Below are positions 32,520 through 40,580 of a stretch of 64,000 nt of DNA, one piece after another. A program made the position numbers and the translations under genes. The DNA is from Lachnoclostridium sp. An14 (lineage in GTDB: Bacteria; Bacillota; Clostridia; Lachnospirales; Lachnospiraceae), in NCBI RefSeq assembly GCF_002160755.1, contig NZ_NFLE01000010.1, forward strand, positions 56,083 to 120,082. Reading direction: 5' to 3'. Under the pieces are notes generated by a model. The model saw only the letters and a list, made by a program, of their open reading frames with translations, did not search any database and was not told the origin of the DNA. Positions within the stretch are counted from its first letter, which is position 1. Each line of letters begins with the position of its first letter.

Positions 32520-34892
32520 TCAGTGTTTCCGCTCCTCTGTGTAACGGCGGATATTGGACGCGTTCACGTACTTCTGGATCTTTCCGTCCTTCACCAGCAC
32601 CAGGGTGGGAGCCTGCATAATGCCTAACTGGCTGGACAGCTCCGGATTCTCCTCGGCGTCAATTACCTTGTACTCCACATCCTTTAAAAATTCCTTTGCA
32701 GCCTTGCAGTTGGGGCAGGTTTTTGTGGTGAACAGGTAAGCTCCCGCCGGCATGGCCTCCTGGGAGTTCTCCTCTTTCTCCTCCTTGGCGCTGATTTCCG
32801 CCTCCTTCACCTTCCAGCCCATGTGGAGCACGTCGTAGGTCTTCCGGTTCTTGTACTCCTGGAGCTTTCCTTCGTTCCAGTTTTTCACCGGACGGTAGTA
32901 GCCGGTGATCCGGCTGTACACCTCCGCCTCCTTGCCGCAGACGGGGCAGGTGAAGTGCTCTCCCGTCAGGTAGCCGTGATCCTTACAGATGGAGTAGGTG
33001 GGCGAAATGGTGTAGTAGGGCAGACGGTAGTTGTCCGCGATGGTCTTCACCAGCTTGGCCGCCGACTTCCAATCCGGCAGTTTCTCTCCCAGGAAGGCGT
33101 GGAATACGGTCCCGGAGGTGTAAAGGGTCTGAAGCTCGTCCTGGATGTCCAGGGCGTCAAACACGTCCGCCGTATAGCCCACCGGCAGATGGGAGCTGTT
33201 GGTATAGTAGGGGCTGCCGCAGTCTCCCGATGCCGTCTTGATGTCGGGATACCGTTTCACATCATGCTTTGCCAGGCGGTAGGAGGTGGACTCCGCCGGG
33301 GTGGCCTCCAGGTTGTAGAGGTCGCCGTACTGCACCTGGTAGTCGGACAGGCGCTCTCTCATGTGGTTTAACACCTGCTTGGTAAACTCCTGGGTCTCGG
33401 GGTGCGTCAGGTCCTTTCCGATCCATTTGGCGTTTAAGCCGGCCTCATTCATACCCACCAGTCCAATGGTGGAGAAGTGGTTTTCAAAGGTTCCCAGATA
33501 CCGCTTGGTGTAGGGGTACAGCCCTCCGTCCAGCAGCTTGGTAATCACCTCTCTCTTGACCTTTAAGGAGCGGGCGGCAATGTCCATCATGTGGTCCAGA
33601 CGGCGGTAGAAATCTGCCTCGTCCTTGGCCAGATAAGCGATTCTGGGCATATTGATGGTTACCACGCCCACGGAGCCGGTGCTCTCTCCGGAGCCGAAGA
33701 AACCGCCGGTCTTCTTTCTCAGCTCTCTTAAATCCAGGCGGAGACGGCAGCACATACTGCGGATGTCGCTGGGTTTCATGTCGCTGTTGATATAGTTGGA
33801 AAAGTACGGGGTGCCATATTTGGCAGTCATCTCAAACAGGAGACGGTTGTTCTCCGTGTCGGACCAGTCAAACTCCTTCGTGATGGAATAGGTGGGAATG
33901 GGGTACTGGAACCCGCGGCCGTTGGCATCGCCCTCGATCATGGTCTCGATAAAGGCCTTATTGACCATATCCATCTCTTTCTTGCAGTCCTTGTACTTAA
34001 AGTCCATCTCCTTGCCGCCTACGATGGCGTTCATCTCCGCCATATCGTCGGGAACCGTCCAGTCCAGCGTGATGTTGGAGAACGGAGCCTGGGTGCCCCA
34101 GCGGCTGGGGGTGTTCACGCCGTAGATAAAGGATTCAATGCACTTTTTTACCTCCGGATAGCTTAAATGGTCCACCTTTACGAAGGGGGCCAGGTAGGTA
34201 TCAAAGGAGGAGAACGCCTGGGCTCCGGCCCACTCATTCTGCATGATTCCAAGGAAGTTTACCATCTGGTTGCACAGCACGGACAGGTGCTTTGCCGGAG
34301 AGGAGGTAATCTTTCCGGGAATCCCTCCAAGCCCTTCCAGAAGCAGCTGCTTTAAGGACCAGCCGGCGCAGTATCCTGTGAGCATGGACAGGTCGTGAAG
34401 ATGAATGTCCGCGTTCCGGTGGGCCTCCGCCACCTCCTGGTCGTAAATCTCAGAAAGCCAGTAGTTGGCCGTCACCGCCCCGGAGTTGCTGAGGATCAGT
34501 CCGCCTACGGAGTAGGTGACAGTGGAGTTCTCCTTTACTCTCCAGTCCTCCACCTTCACATAGCCGTTTACCACGTCCTTGTAGTCCAGGATGGTGTTTT
34601 TCATGTTGCGGATGCGCTCCCGCTGTTTCCGGTAAAGAATGTATGCCTTCGCCACATCGGTGTAGCCCGTCTGCTCCAGCACCCGCTCCACACTGTCCTG
34701 GATCTGCTCCACACCGATGGTATCGCCGTTCATTTTATGCTGGAAATCCGCCGTCACCCGAAGGGAGAGCAGCTCCAGAATCTCGTTGTTATACTCCTTT
34801 TTCGTCGCCTTGAACGCCTTCTTGATGGCCTCTGTAATCTTGTTCAGGCTGAATTCCGCCGTTTCTCCGTCTCGTTTTATTACCTTTATCAT
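32520..34892 (-). CDS. nrdD: Anaerobic ribonucleoside-triphosphate reductase with fused thioredoxin-like domain
   Basis: 790 residues from the ATG at 34892. An N-terminal ATP-cone (MIKVIKRDGETAEFSLNKIT, about 1-90) allows allosteric control. The glycyl-radical barrel follows, with a zinc-type cluster CKDHG...CPVCG and the glycine-radical loop SRITGYYRPV near residue 690. The final 75 residues (FTTKTCPNCKAAKEFLKD) are a glutaredoxin/thioredoxin-like domain with a CPNC active site, suggesting that electrons come from a redoxin rather than formate. It makes dNTPs without oxygen and needs NrdG, encoded nearby. Candidate NrdR boxes precede it. Confidence 0.95.
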   Translation of the reverse strand: MIKVIKRDGETAEFSLNKITEAIKKAFKATKKEYNNEILELLSLRVTADFQHKMNGDTIGVEQIQDSVERVLEQTGYTDVAKAYILYRKQRERIRNMKNTILDYKDVVNGYVKVEDWRVKENSTVTYSVGGLILSNSGAVTANYWLSEIYDQEVAEAHRNADIHLHDLSMLTGYCAGWSLKQLLLEGLGGIPGKITSSPAKHLSVLCNQMVNFLGIMQNEWAGAQAFSSFDTYLAPFVKVDHLSYPEVKKCIESFIYGVNTPSRWGTQAPFSNITLDWTVPDDMAEMNAIVGGKEMDFKYKDCKKEMDMVNKAFIETMIEGDANGRGFQYPIPTYSITKEFDWSDTENNRLLFEMTAKYGTPYFSNYINSDMKPSDIRSMCCRLRLDLRELRKKTGGFFGSGESTGSVGVVTINMPRIAYLAKDEADFYRRLDHMMDIAARSLKVKREVITKLLDGGLYPYTKRYLGTFENHFSTIGLVGMNEAGLNAKWIGKDLTHPETQEFTKQVLNHMRERLSDYQVQYGDLYNLEATPAESTSYRLAKHDVKRYPDIKTASGDCGSPYYTNSSHLPVGYTADVFDALDIQDELQTLYTSGTVFHAFLGEKLPDWKSAAKLVKTIADNYRLPYYTISPTYSICKDHGYLTGEHFTCPVCGKEAEVYSRITGYYRPVKNWNEGKLQEYKNRKTYDVLHMGWKVKEAEISAKEEKEENSQEAMPAGAYLFTTKTCPNCKAAKEFLKDVEYKVIDAEENPELSSQLGIMQAPTLVLVKDGKIQKYVNASNIRRYTEERKH

Positions 34893-34935
34893 GTACCCCT
34901 TACTCCTTTCAATGCGCCGAGGCGCCATGGAACCC

Positions 34936-34964
34936 ATTATAGCAGACCCAAATAAAAAACACAA
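34936..34964 (-). promoter_or_regulatory. nrdD promoter
   Basis: On the minus strand TTGTGT (34964-34959) and TATAAT (34941-34936) are 17 bases apart. The -35 lies inside the promoter-proximal NrdR half-box. Confidence 0.75.
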
Positions 34965-35004
34965 TATCTATGATCATCATTTATGAAGAAACTAGATATT
35001 GTGT
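34959..35004 (-). promoter_or_regulatory. Pair of NrdR boxes upstream of nrdD
   Basis: ACACAATATCTA (34959-34970) and its exact inverse TAGATATTGTGT (34993-35004) flank a 22-base gap. Taken as 16-base boxes, their starts are 30 bases apart, about three helical turns, as for known NrdR operator pairs (consensus ACACWATATATWGWGT). NrdR represses RNR genes in an ATP/dATP-dependent way. Confidence 0.75.
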
Positions 35005-35068
35005 CTTATTATAATTTCTAATGACTGAAGAAACGCTTGTCCGCACACCGCAAACACGCCTGGGGCGA

Positions 35069-36322
35069 TCAGGACGGCAGCACGGAGGCATAGACCTCTG
35101 CGGGGACATAGGCCTTCACAGCGATTCCCTCGTCTCCGTACTCCTCGGAGAGCAGTTCGCCGTACTTTCGGATGAGCTGCAGCTTTCCCGCCTGGGCGTA
35201 AGGATATGTCCGCTCCAGGTAGACTTTCCGGCTCCGGAGAATATTTCCCAGAACGTTCATCAGCTGGTCCAGACCCTGCCCGGTTTTGGCGGACACCTTA
35301 AGTTGGTAATCGGAATGGAAATCCCGGAGCACCGCCTCTCCCTCCAGCCGGTCTATTTTATTAAACAGGGTAATGAATTCCTTGTCCTGCACCCCCAGCT
35401 CCTTTAAGGTGTCGTAGACCACGTACATCTGCACGTCCATCCTCGGGTTGGAACAGTCCACCACGTGGAGAATGATGTCGCAGTACTTCGCCTCCTCCAG
35501 GGTGCTCTTAAAGGCCTCGATCAGGTGATGGGGCAATTTCCGGATAAAGCCCACCGTATCGGTTAACAGCAGCTCTTGACCGTCCGGCAGCCTTAAATTC
35601 CTCGTAGTGGGATCCAAGGTGGCGAACAGCTTGTCCTCCGCCAGGATACCGGCGTTTGTCAGACGGTTTAACAGGGTGGATTTCCCTGCGTTTGTGTAGC
35701 CTACAATGGCCGCCCGCAGCATATGGCTGCGCTCCCGCTGCTGCCTGGACACCTCTCTGTGGCGCTGGACCTCCTCCAGCTCCGATTTTAACTGGCTGAT
35801 GCGGTCGTGGATCCGTCTCCGGTCGATCTCCAGCTTGGACTCGCCGGGGCCTCTGGTGCCGATTCCGCCTCCCAGCCTGGAGAGGGAGTTGCGAAGGCCC
35901 ACCAGGCGCACCGCCCGGTATTTAAGCTGCGCCAGCTCCACCTGCAGCTTTCCCTCCCTGGTGGTGGCCCGGCTGGCAAAAATATCCAAAATCACCATGG
36001 TGCGGTCCATCACCTTGGTCTCCAGGGCGTCCTCCAGGTTGCGCAGCTGGGCGGGGGAGAGCTCGTCGTCGCAGACGATTCCCGTGGCATCCAGTTCCCA
36101 CAAAAGCTCCTTCAGCTCCTGGATCTTTCCCTTTCCCAGGTACGTGCCGGGATGGATGCTCTCCCGGTTCTGGATCACCCGGCCCACAGCCATGCCCCCG
36201 GCGGTCTTTACCAGCTCCTCCAGCTCGTCCAGGGACGTTTCCGCGTCCTCCCCGTCGGCGACGCTCACCGCTACCAGAATCACCCGCTCCTCTACCTCTT
36301 TGATCTCTATCAGTTCTGCCAT
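35069..36322 (-). CDS. hflX: GTPase HflX
   Basis: 417 residues. The HflX N-terminal domain (about 1-185, ending in GPGESKLEIDRRRI) is followed by a coiled linker and the G domain: G1 YTNAGKSTLLNRLT, G3 DTVGFIRKLPHHL and G4 FNKIDRL. HflX is a GTPase that splits stalled or stressed ribosomes. It starts 6 bases after the TPR gene, in an operon with nrdG and dut. Confidence 0.95.
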   Translation of the reverse strand: MAELIEIKEVEERVILVAVSVADGEDAETSLDELEELVKTAGGMAVGRVIQNRESIHPGTYLGKGKIQELKELLWELDATGIVCDDELSPAQLRNLEDALETKVMDRTMVILDIFASRATTREGKLQVELAQLKYRAVRLVGLRNSLSRLGGGIGTRGPGESKLEIDRRRIHDRISQLKSELEEVQRHREVSRQQRERSHMLRAAIVGYTNAGKSTLLNRLTNAGILAEDKLFATLDPTTRNLRLPDGQELLLTDTVGFIRKLPHHLIEAFKSTLEEAKYCDIILHVVDCSNPRMDVQMYVVYDTLKELGVQDKEFITLFNKIDRLEGEAVLRDFHSDYQLKVSAKTGQGLDQLMNVLGNILRSRKVYLERTYPYAQAGKLQLIRKYGELLSEEYGDEGIAVKAYVPAEVYASVLPS

Positions 36323-36328
36323 ATTCCT

Positions 36329-37192
36329 CTACCTTGTCTCCAAAAATCGAATTTCCCGCTCCACCTCCGGGTCAGACCCGTAGGAGGCCGTGTACTGTTT
36401 TAAAAGCTCCAGGGCCTGGGAAAATTCTCCCCCGCTCTCCAGGGCTGCCGCCCGGTTTCGCAGCAGGGAGCCGTACTCCTCGCTTCCCGGCTGAGCCAGA
36501 GCCATGCCCTGGCTAAAATACTCCGCCGCCTCTGCCGGCTGTCCGCCCTCCAAAAGAGCCAGCCCCAGACTGCCGTAAAGCTCCGGCGTGGCCGTTCCCA
36601 GGGCCAGCGCCTTGTCAAAGGCGGCCTTGGCCCTTTCCGGATCCCCGGATTTCTGATATGCCGTCCCCAGGGCCACCAGGGCATCGTCCATCACCGGGGA
36701 GGCCTCCTTCTTTCCCTCCGCCATGGCGGAGGCGGCGTCAAAATCCTCCTGGGCCCGGGCGGTCTGCCCTTCCGCCGCCAGAGCCATACACCGCAGATAA
36801 TAGAGGTCCGCGTCCTTTCCCTCCACCTCCAGCAGCACGTCGTAGGTGTGGGAGGCCGCCCCGTAGTCCTCTGCCTTATATTCTGCCTCCGCCCGATATT
36901 TTAATACGTCCACCTCAAAATCGCCCACACGGCCGTCAGAGTGGGCGATGGCCTCCTCAAAGGACTGGATGGCCGCCTCGTAATCCCCCGCCTCCAGCTG
37001 CTCAATGCCGGCTAAGCGGTACTCCTCCCTGGCAGGATCGGCGCCGGAACAGCCGGCCAGGGCCAAAGCCCCAAAAAGCGCCGTTCCAAACGCCGCCGCT
37101 TTCCGTCCTGCTCCTCTCCTTCCCGCCGTCAGCCGGAAGATATGCTGAAACTCCATTTTCCCGGATGTTCTCCGTGACACGGCATCCTTCAT
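36329..37192 (-). CDS. TPR-repeat lipoprotein
   Basis: 287 residues. An Arg-rich N-terminus (1-30) and a lipoprotein signal (ALALAGC, lipidated C48) lead to five or six tetratricopeptide repeats (EQLEAGDYEAAIQSFEEAIA, GTAYQKSGDPERAKAAFDKA, YGSLGLALLEGGQPAEAAEY). TPR solenoids bind partner proteins. The start at 37192 has GGGG 7 bases before the ATG; a second ATG at 37156 shortens the tail but keeps the signal. Between dut and hflX in the operon. Confidence 0.85.
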   Translation of the reverse strand: MKDAVSRRTSGKMEFQHIFRLTAGRRGAGRKAAAFGTALFGALALAGCSGADPAREEYRLAGIEQLEAGDYEAAIQSFEEAIAHSDGRVGDFEVDVLKYRAEAEYKAEDYGAASHTYDVLLEVEGKDADLYYLRCMALAAEGQTARAQEDFDAASAMAEGKKEASPVMDDALVALGTAYQKSGDPERAKAAFDKALALGTATPELYGSLGLALLEGGQPAEAAEYFSQGMALAQPGSEEYGSLLRNRAAALESGGEFSQALELLKQYTASYGSDPEVEREIRFLETR

Positions 37193-37248
37193 GCCCGCAC
37201 CCCTTTCTCTCCTGCGCCCGCTCTCCTTCTCCTCATCCCTGCCTTTTC

Positions 37249-37680
37249 TCAGCTCTTTCCCGTGCTGCCGTGGCCGCCCCGGTCCTCATGTCCCAGGGTC
37301 TTCGTCTCCTCAAAGGTGAGGGCCGGCTGATGCTCCATGACGCGGAACTGACAGATGCGGTCGTTTACGTGAATCACCGTGTCCCGCAGGGCGTAGGCCG
37401 GGAAAAACCACTGGTCATTGTCGCCGCAGTAGGTCTCGTCGATGATTCCCATGCTGTTGGTCTGGATGATGCCGAAATTCTTAAAGGTGCTGCTTCTGGG
37501 AGCCACGTGAGCCTCGTAGCCTGTCGGCAGCTCCATGGCCACCCCCAGAGGGATGAGGGCAAACTCTCCCTTTTTCAACGCCACCTCCTTGGCGGCCCGC
37601 AGGTCAATCCAGTCGGATTTTCCGTCCACGTAGCGCAGTTTCTCGATTTCCTCTGTAAAATATTTAATCCTGATGTTCAT
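37249..37680 (-). CDS. dut: dUTP diphosphatase-like protein
   Basis: 143 residues from the ATG at 37680, with GGAGGAG just upstream. Trimeric dUTPase motifs are visible: [20 protein letters not shown] (motif 2), [17 protein letters not shown] (motif 3, with the substrate-binding Asp and Tyr region) and a C-terminal [12 protein letters not shown] (motif 5, the flexible arm closing the site). It removes dUTP and supplies dUMP, fitting its place beside nrdG in a nucleotide operon. Confidence 0.9.
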   Translation of the reverse strand: MNIRIKYFTEEIEKLRYVDGKSDWIDLRAAKEVALKKGEFALIPLGVAMELPTGYEAHVAPRSSTFKNFGIIQTNSMGIIDETYCGDNDQWFFPAYALRDTVIHVNDRICQFRVMEHQPALTFEETKTLGHEDRGGHGSTGKS

Positions 37681-37691
37681 TTCCGCTCCTC

Positions 37692-38183
37692 CTATTTGCA
37701 GTGCAGCACCACATCGCCCCGAAGAAGGCTGGGCTGCACGTCGATGACACGCTGGTTGGAGCTGCCGCGCCAGTGGAGCTGAGTGTTCTTTAAGGCGGCC
37801 ACAAATTCTCCGTCTACCACCACGTCCACCTTCTTGATATAGGGGAGATCCCGGATGGCCTCCCACTGGTAGCCGGTGTAAAGCCAGATGGTCTTGTAGG
37901 GGAATTTCTGGGAAATCTCGTCGATCAGGGCCCCGATGTCCTCCCGGTTATCGGGATGCAGGGGATCTCCGCCGCTTAAGGTGACGCCAGATACGTGGGG
38001 CTTTTCCAGCTCCGCGAACAGCTCGTCCTTCGCCGCCTGGTCAAAGGGGATTCCCCCGCGGATGTCCCAGGTCACCGGGTTGTGGCAGTCCTTGCAGTTG
38101 TGGTTGCAGCCCGCCACCCAGAGCACAACCCGCAGGCCGTCCCCGTTTAACATATCGTCTTTGGTTATATTGTGATAACGCAT
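37692..38183 (-). CDS. nrdG: Anaerobic RNR activating protein NrdG
   Basis: 163 residues. It is a radical-SAM activase with the NrdG cluster motif C-x3-C-x2-C at C26, C30 and C33 ([11 protein letters not shown]), a GGDP loop ([10 protein letters not shown]) and YTGYQWE. It makes the glycyl radical on NrdD with SAM and an Fe-S cluster. The nrdD genes lie at 32520-34892 and 42047-44179; only one activase is seen in the window, so it may serve both. First gene of a four-gene operon (nrdG, dut, TPR, hflX). Confidence 0.95.
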   Translation of the reverse strand: MRYHNITKDDMLNGDGLRVVLWVAGCNHNCKDCHNPVTWDIRGGIPFDQAAKDELFAELEKPHVSGVTLSGGDPLHPDNREDIGALIDEISQKFPYKTIWLYTGYQWEAIRDLPYIKKVDVVVDGEFVAALKNTQLHWRGSSNQRVIDVQPSLLRGDVVLHCK

Positions 38184-38244
38184 AGTTCTGCTCCTTGTCT
38201 TGTCAGTCTAACGATGGGAGTATATCACATATGGAGCGTTTTTT

Positions 38245-38291
38245 CCACTACATCTTGTGGTAAATTCCAGTCGTTTTTCTATATGAGACAC
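38245..38291 (-). promoter_or_regulatory. Possible NrdR box pair upstream of nrdG
   Basis: CCACTACATCTTGTGG (38245-38260) and TTTCTATATGAGACA (38277-38291) resemble degenerate NrdR boxes, with centres about 31-32 bases apart as in operator pairs. They lie 60-110 bases before nrdG. Match to consensus is only partial. Confidence 0.35.
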
Positions 38292-38324
38292 CAAAGGCGA
38301 AAGGACAGATACGGCCGGAGCCCT

Positions 38325-38498
38325 CTACGGGAGACGGTCCGGCCCCGGTTCCTCCTCCTCCGGCTCGTAGCCAAGGCCGGCCAGAAAGCGGAAAAGAAGG
38401 CGTCGCGCCGCCTGTTTTTGCTCCTCCTCCGGCAGGTCCTCAAACAGGACCGCCGCGCCGTCTCGCTCTATGTAAATCCTGGTTTTTGGCGGTTCCAT
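38325..38498 (-). CDS. Small acidic protein of unknown function (57 residues)
   Basis: A 57-codon frame starts at the ATG at 38498 with GGAGGG 6 bases upstream and ends at TAG (38325-38327). Its sequence starts MEPPKTRIYIERDGAAVLFE and contains DLPEEEQKQAARRLLFRFLA, an amphipathic helix, with an acidic Glu/Pro tail. It is transcribed toward nrdG and may share that operon, the gap being 141 bases. No known family is recognised. The good ribosome site and the coding-like composition make it a likely real gene. Confidence 0.6.
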   Translation of the reverse strand: MEPPKTRIYIERDGAAVLFEDLPEEEQKQAARRLLFRFLAGLGYEPEEEEPGPDRLP

Positions 38499-38595
38499 GG
38501 CTCTCCCTCCTCTGTAAAGGATATGCGAGGGGCTGAAAAATATTTCTGCTGCCCTGCGGGAGATGGCGGTTTCCTGAAATACAATTTCCGCAAAT

Positions 38596-38614
38596 GAGTT
38601 GACAAAATCAACTC
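38596..38614 (+). promoter_or_regulatory. MarR-type operator 1
   Basis: GAGTTGA-CAAAA-TCAACTC is a perfect 7-bp inverted repeat with a 5-base centre, and includes TTGACA, a -35 hexamer. An almost identical site lies 36 bases downstream. Confidence 0.75.
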
Positions 38615-38631
38615 TATGGTTTAAGCTTATA

Positions 38632-38650
38632 GTGTTGACAAAATCAACTC
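38632..38650 (+). promoter_or_regulatory. MarR-type operator 2
   Basis: GTGTTGACAAAATCAACTC repeats the first operator with one changed base. It also includes TTGACA. The MarR gene starts about 46 bases downstream, so binding would block its own transcription. Confidence 0.75.
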
Positions 38651-38695
38651 ATCAAAATTCTATCACACACTGTGAAAACGGAAGGGGGGAACCAT

Positions 38696-39157
38696 TTGGA
38701 TCCGGAGCTTATTCAAACCATCCGTGCCTTCAACCGCTACTACACCGCCTGGCTGGACGTGCTGAACCGGGATTACCTGGAAACGGAGCTCTCCTGGGCA
38801 GAGGCGAGAGTCCTGTTTGAAATCCACCTTTTCCCGGAAATCACCGCCACGGAGCTGTGCAGCCATCTAAGCATGGATAAAAGCTACGTGAGCCGCCTTT
38901 TGAGTACCTTTGAAAAACGGGGATTTCTCACCAGGGAGCTCATTCCCGGCAGCAAGGGCGTAAAAAAAATACGTCTGACAAGGCAGGGGGAGCGGGAGGC
39001 GGCGCGCATCGACGAAAACGGCAGCCGGCAGATCCGGGACAAACTTTCCGGCATGGATGAGGGCACCTGCCGCCGTCTCTGCCAGGCCATGGTCTTTATC
39101 GAAACTGCCCTGCGGGAGCAGGACCAGAAACAAAAAGAGGAGGAGGAATTTTTATGA
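38696..39157 (+). CDS. MarR-family transcriptional regulator
   Basis: 153 residues from the TTG at 38696, which has AGGGGGG 6 bases upstream; a GTG 8 codons earlier (38672) has no such site. The winged-helix domain has the recognition helix in MDKSYVSRLLSTFEKRG and the wing GSKGVKKIRLTRQGE. Two palindromic operators upstream suggest it represses its own operon. The stop codon overlaps the next start (ATGA), coupling it to a GNAT acetyltransferase. Confidence 0.92.
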   Translation: MDPELIQTIRAFNRYYTAWLDVLNRDYLETELSWAEARVLFEIHLFPEITATELCSHLSMDKSYVSRLLSTFEKRGFLTRELIPGSKGVKKIRLTRQGEREAARIDENGSRQIRDKLSGMDEGTCRRLCQAMVFIETALREQDQKQKEEEEFL

Positions 39158-39642
39158 AATCAGACATCACCATCCGCACGTACCGGCCGGGAGATCCCAG
39201 CCTGGTGTGCTATTTTCAGTACCGGCTGTATGAAAAACAGTTCCATTTTAACGGGCTGTATGAACAGGAAATGTTAGGGGGAATGGCGGAGCTCTACGAC
39301 GATCCGGAGGGCAGCCAGATGTGGATTGCCGAGGCAGACGGGGCCATCGTGGGAGACATCGCTATCATCAAGCGGGGCGAGCACCAGGCGCAGCTTCGCT
39401 GGTTCGGGGTGGATATGGCCATGCAGGGACAGGGGCTGGGAAACCGGCTGCTGCAGACGGCTATGGATTTCTGTGCCAAAAAGGGTTATACCCACGTTAC
39501 CCTGGGCACCCTGAATATTTTGCAGCCGGCCCGTCACCTCTATGCCAAATTCGGATTCCAGAAAACGGAGAGCGAGCCTTTCAACGACTGGGATCCCAGC
39601 CGGGAGATGGAGCATGAGACCTGGGAGCGGAATCAGGGCTAG
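39154..39642 (+). CDS. GNAT-family N-acetyltransferase
   Basis: 162 residues. The acetyl-CoA loop is visible as VDMAMQGQGLGNRLLQTAM (Q/R-x2-G-x-G/A type), followed by the FYxK-like LYAKFGFQKTESE. It moves acetyl to an unknown amine. Coupled to the MarR gene by an ATGA overlap. In several bacteria MarR and GNAT are one fused protein; here they are split but adjacent. Confidence 0.88.
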   Translation: MKSDITIRTYRPGDPSLVCYFQYRLYEKQFHFNGLYEQEMLGGMAELYDDPEGSQMWIAEADGAIVGDIAIIKRGEHQAQLRWFGVDMAMQGQGLGNRLLQTAMDFCAKKGYTHVTLGTLNILQPARHLYAKFGFQKTESEPFNDWDPSREMEHETWERNQG

Positions 39643-39693
39643 GACAATAGGCGCCCCGGAAGGAACCGGCGGCCCTGTTTCGCGGCGCCCTCC

Positions 39694-40497
39694 TTACTCC
39701 GGCAGGCTGCAGCGAATCTCAAACACCGGGGTGGAGTAATTGAATTTTCCGGAGAACAGCTCCACCTCCACCACCGTCTTTCCGTAATCCTGCTCAAACA
39801 GTTCTGGAAAGATCTGCGGGGCGCTGCGGATGCCGCTCTCTCTGGAGACGGCGCAGGCGTACATTCCCGCGGGAATCCGCAGGATCTGGGGAAAGGACTC
39901 CAAGGGCAGCTCCGTTTCCTGAATGTCGATGAACAGAAAGGATCGGATCTCCCCGCCCCTCCAGAGCAGCATCTGGCCGTTGTTATAGCCGGCCCGCAGG
40001 CCGTGTTTTTCCAAATCGGCAATCAGGCGGTAGACGGCCCCGTGAAAATCCGGCGCCGTCTGGGTCCCCTCGTAGGGGATCGTCCAGCACAGCCGTTCCG
40101 GAAAGTTGGCCGTCGCGCGGCCCTTTTGGAGGCATCGTTCCGCGTGAAGCATTTCCTGCTGGATCGTTTCCAAAAAGGTCAGACGTTTCTGGATGCGCTC
40201 CATTTTCTCCCGGGTCAGGCGGACTCCGTATTCCGCCAGCCTGGCGTAGTCGATCTGACCGTCTTCTTCCAGGAGAAATTCCCGGAACTGTTTCAGGGGG
40301 ATGTCCAGCTCGGCGCAGTACTGGATCGCCTCCACAATTCTCGTCTGCTGAAAGGTGTAATACCGGTACTGGCTCTCCGGATCCACGTAGGCCGGTTTCA
40401 GGATTCCCAGGGTTTCATAGTAGCGCAGGGACTGGATGTGGACGCCGGTGAGCTTGGACAGTTTCCCGATGGAAAACAGCCTGTTTTTTTCTGTCAT
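39694..40497 (-). CDS. MerR-family regulator with GyrI-like effector domain
   Basis: 267 residues. The N-terminal MerR helix-turn-helix (FSIGKLSKLTGVHIQSLRYY) and wing (YRYYTFQQTRIVEAIQY) are followed by a coiled dimer helix (about 80-120) and a C-terminal GyrI/BmrR-like ligand domain. BmrR-type proteins activate drug pumps upon binding lipophilic cations. It is divergent from a MATE transporter gene, with a MerR-type promoter between them. Confidence 0.9.
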   Translation of the reverse strand: MTEKNRLFSIGKLSKLTGVHIQSLRYYETLGILKPAYVDPESQYRYYTFQQTRIVEAIQYCAELDIPLKQFREFLLEEDGQIDYARLAEYGVRLTREKMERIQKRLTFLETIQQEMLHAERCLQKGRATANFPERLCWTIPYEGTQTAPDFHGAVYRLIADLEKHGLRAGYNNGQMLLWRGGEIRSFLFIDIQETELPLESFPQILRIPAGMYACAVSRESGIRSAPQIFPELFEQDYGKTVVEVELFSGKFNYSTPVFEIRCSLPE

Positions 40498-40509
40498 ACG
40501 TTCTCCCTC

Positions 40510-40540
40510 TTGACTCTCATATTATATCAGACTTTATAAT
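40510..40540 (+). promoter_or_regulatory. MerR-type promoter of the MATE gene
   Basis: TTGACT (40510-40515) and TATAAT (40535-40540) are separated by 19 bases, the overlong spacer that MerR-family activators twist to open. The -10 lies 40 bases before the MATE start and the regulator gene is divergent. Confidence 0.8.
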
Positions 40541-40580
40541 ATGGCATTGCAGAAAAGAAGTCAAGCAAAGGAGAATGTGT

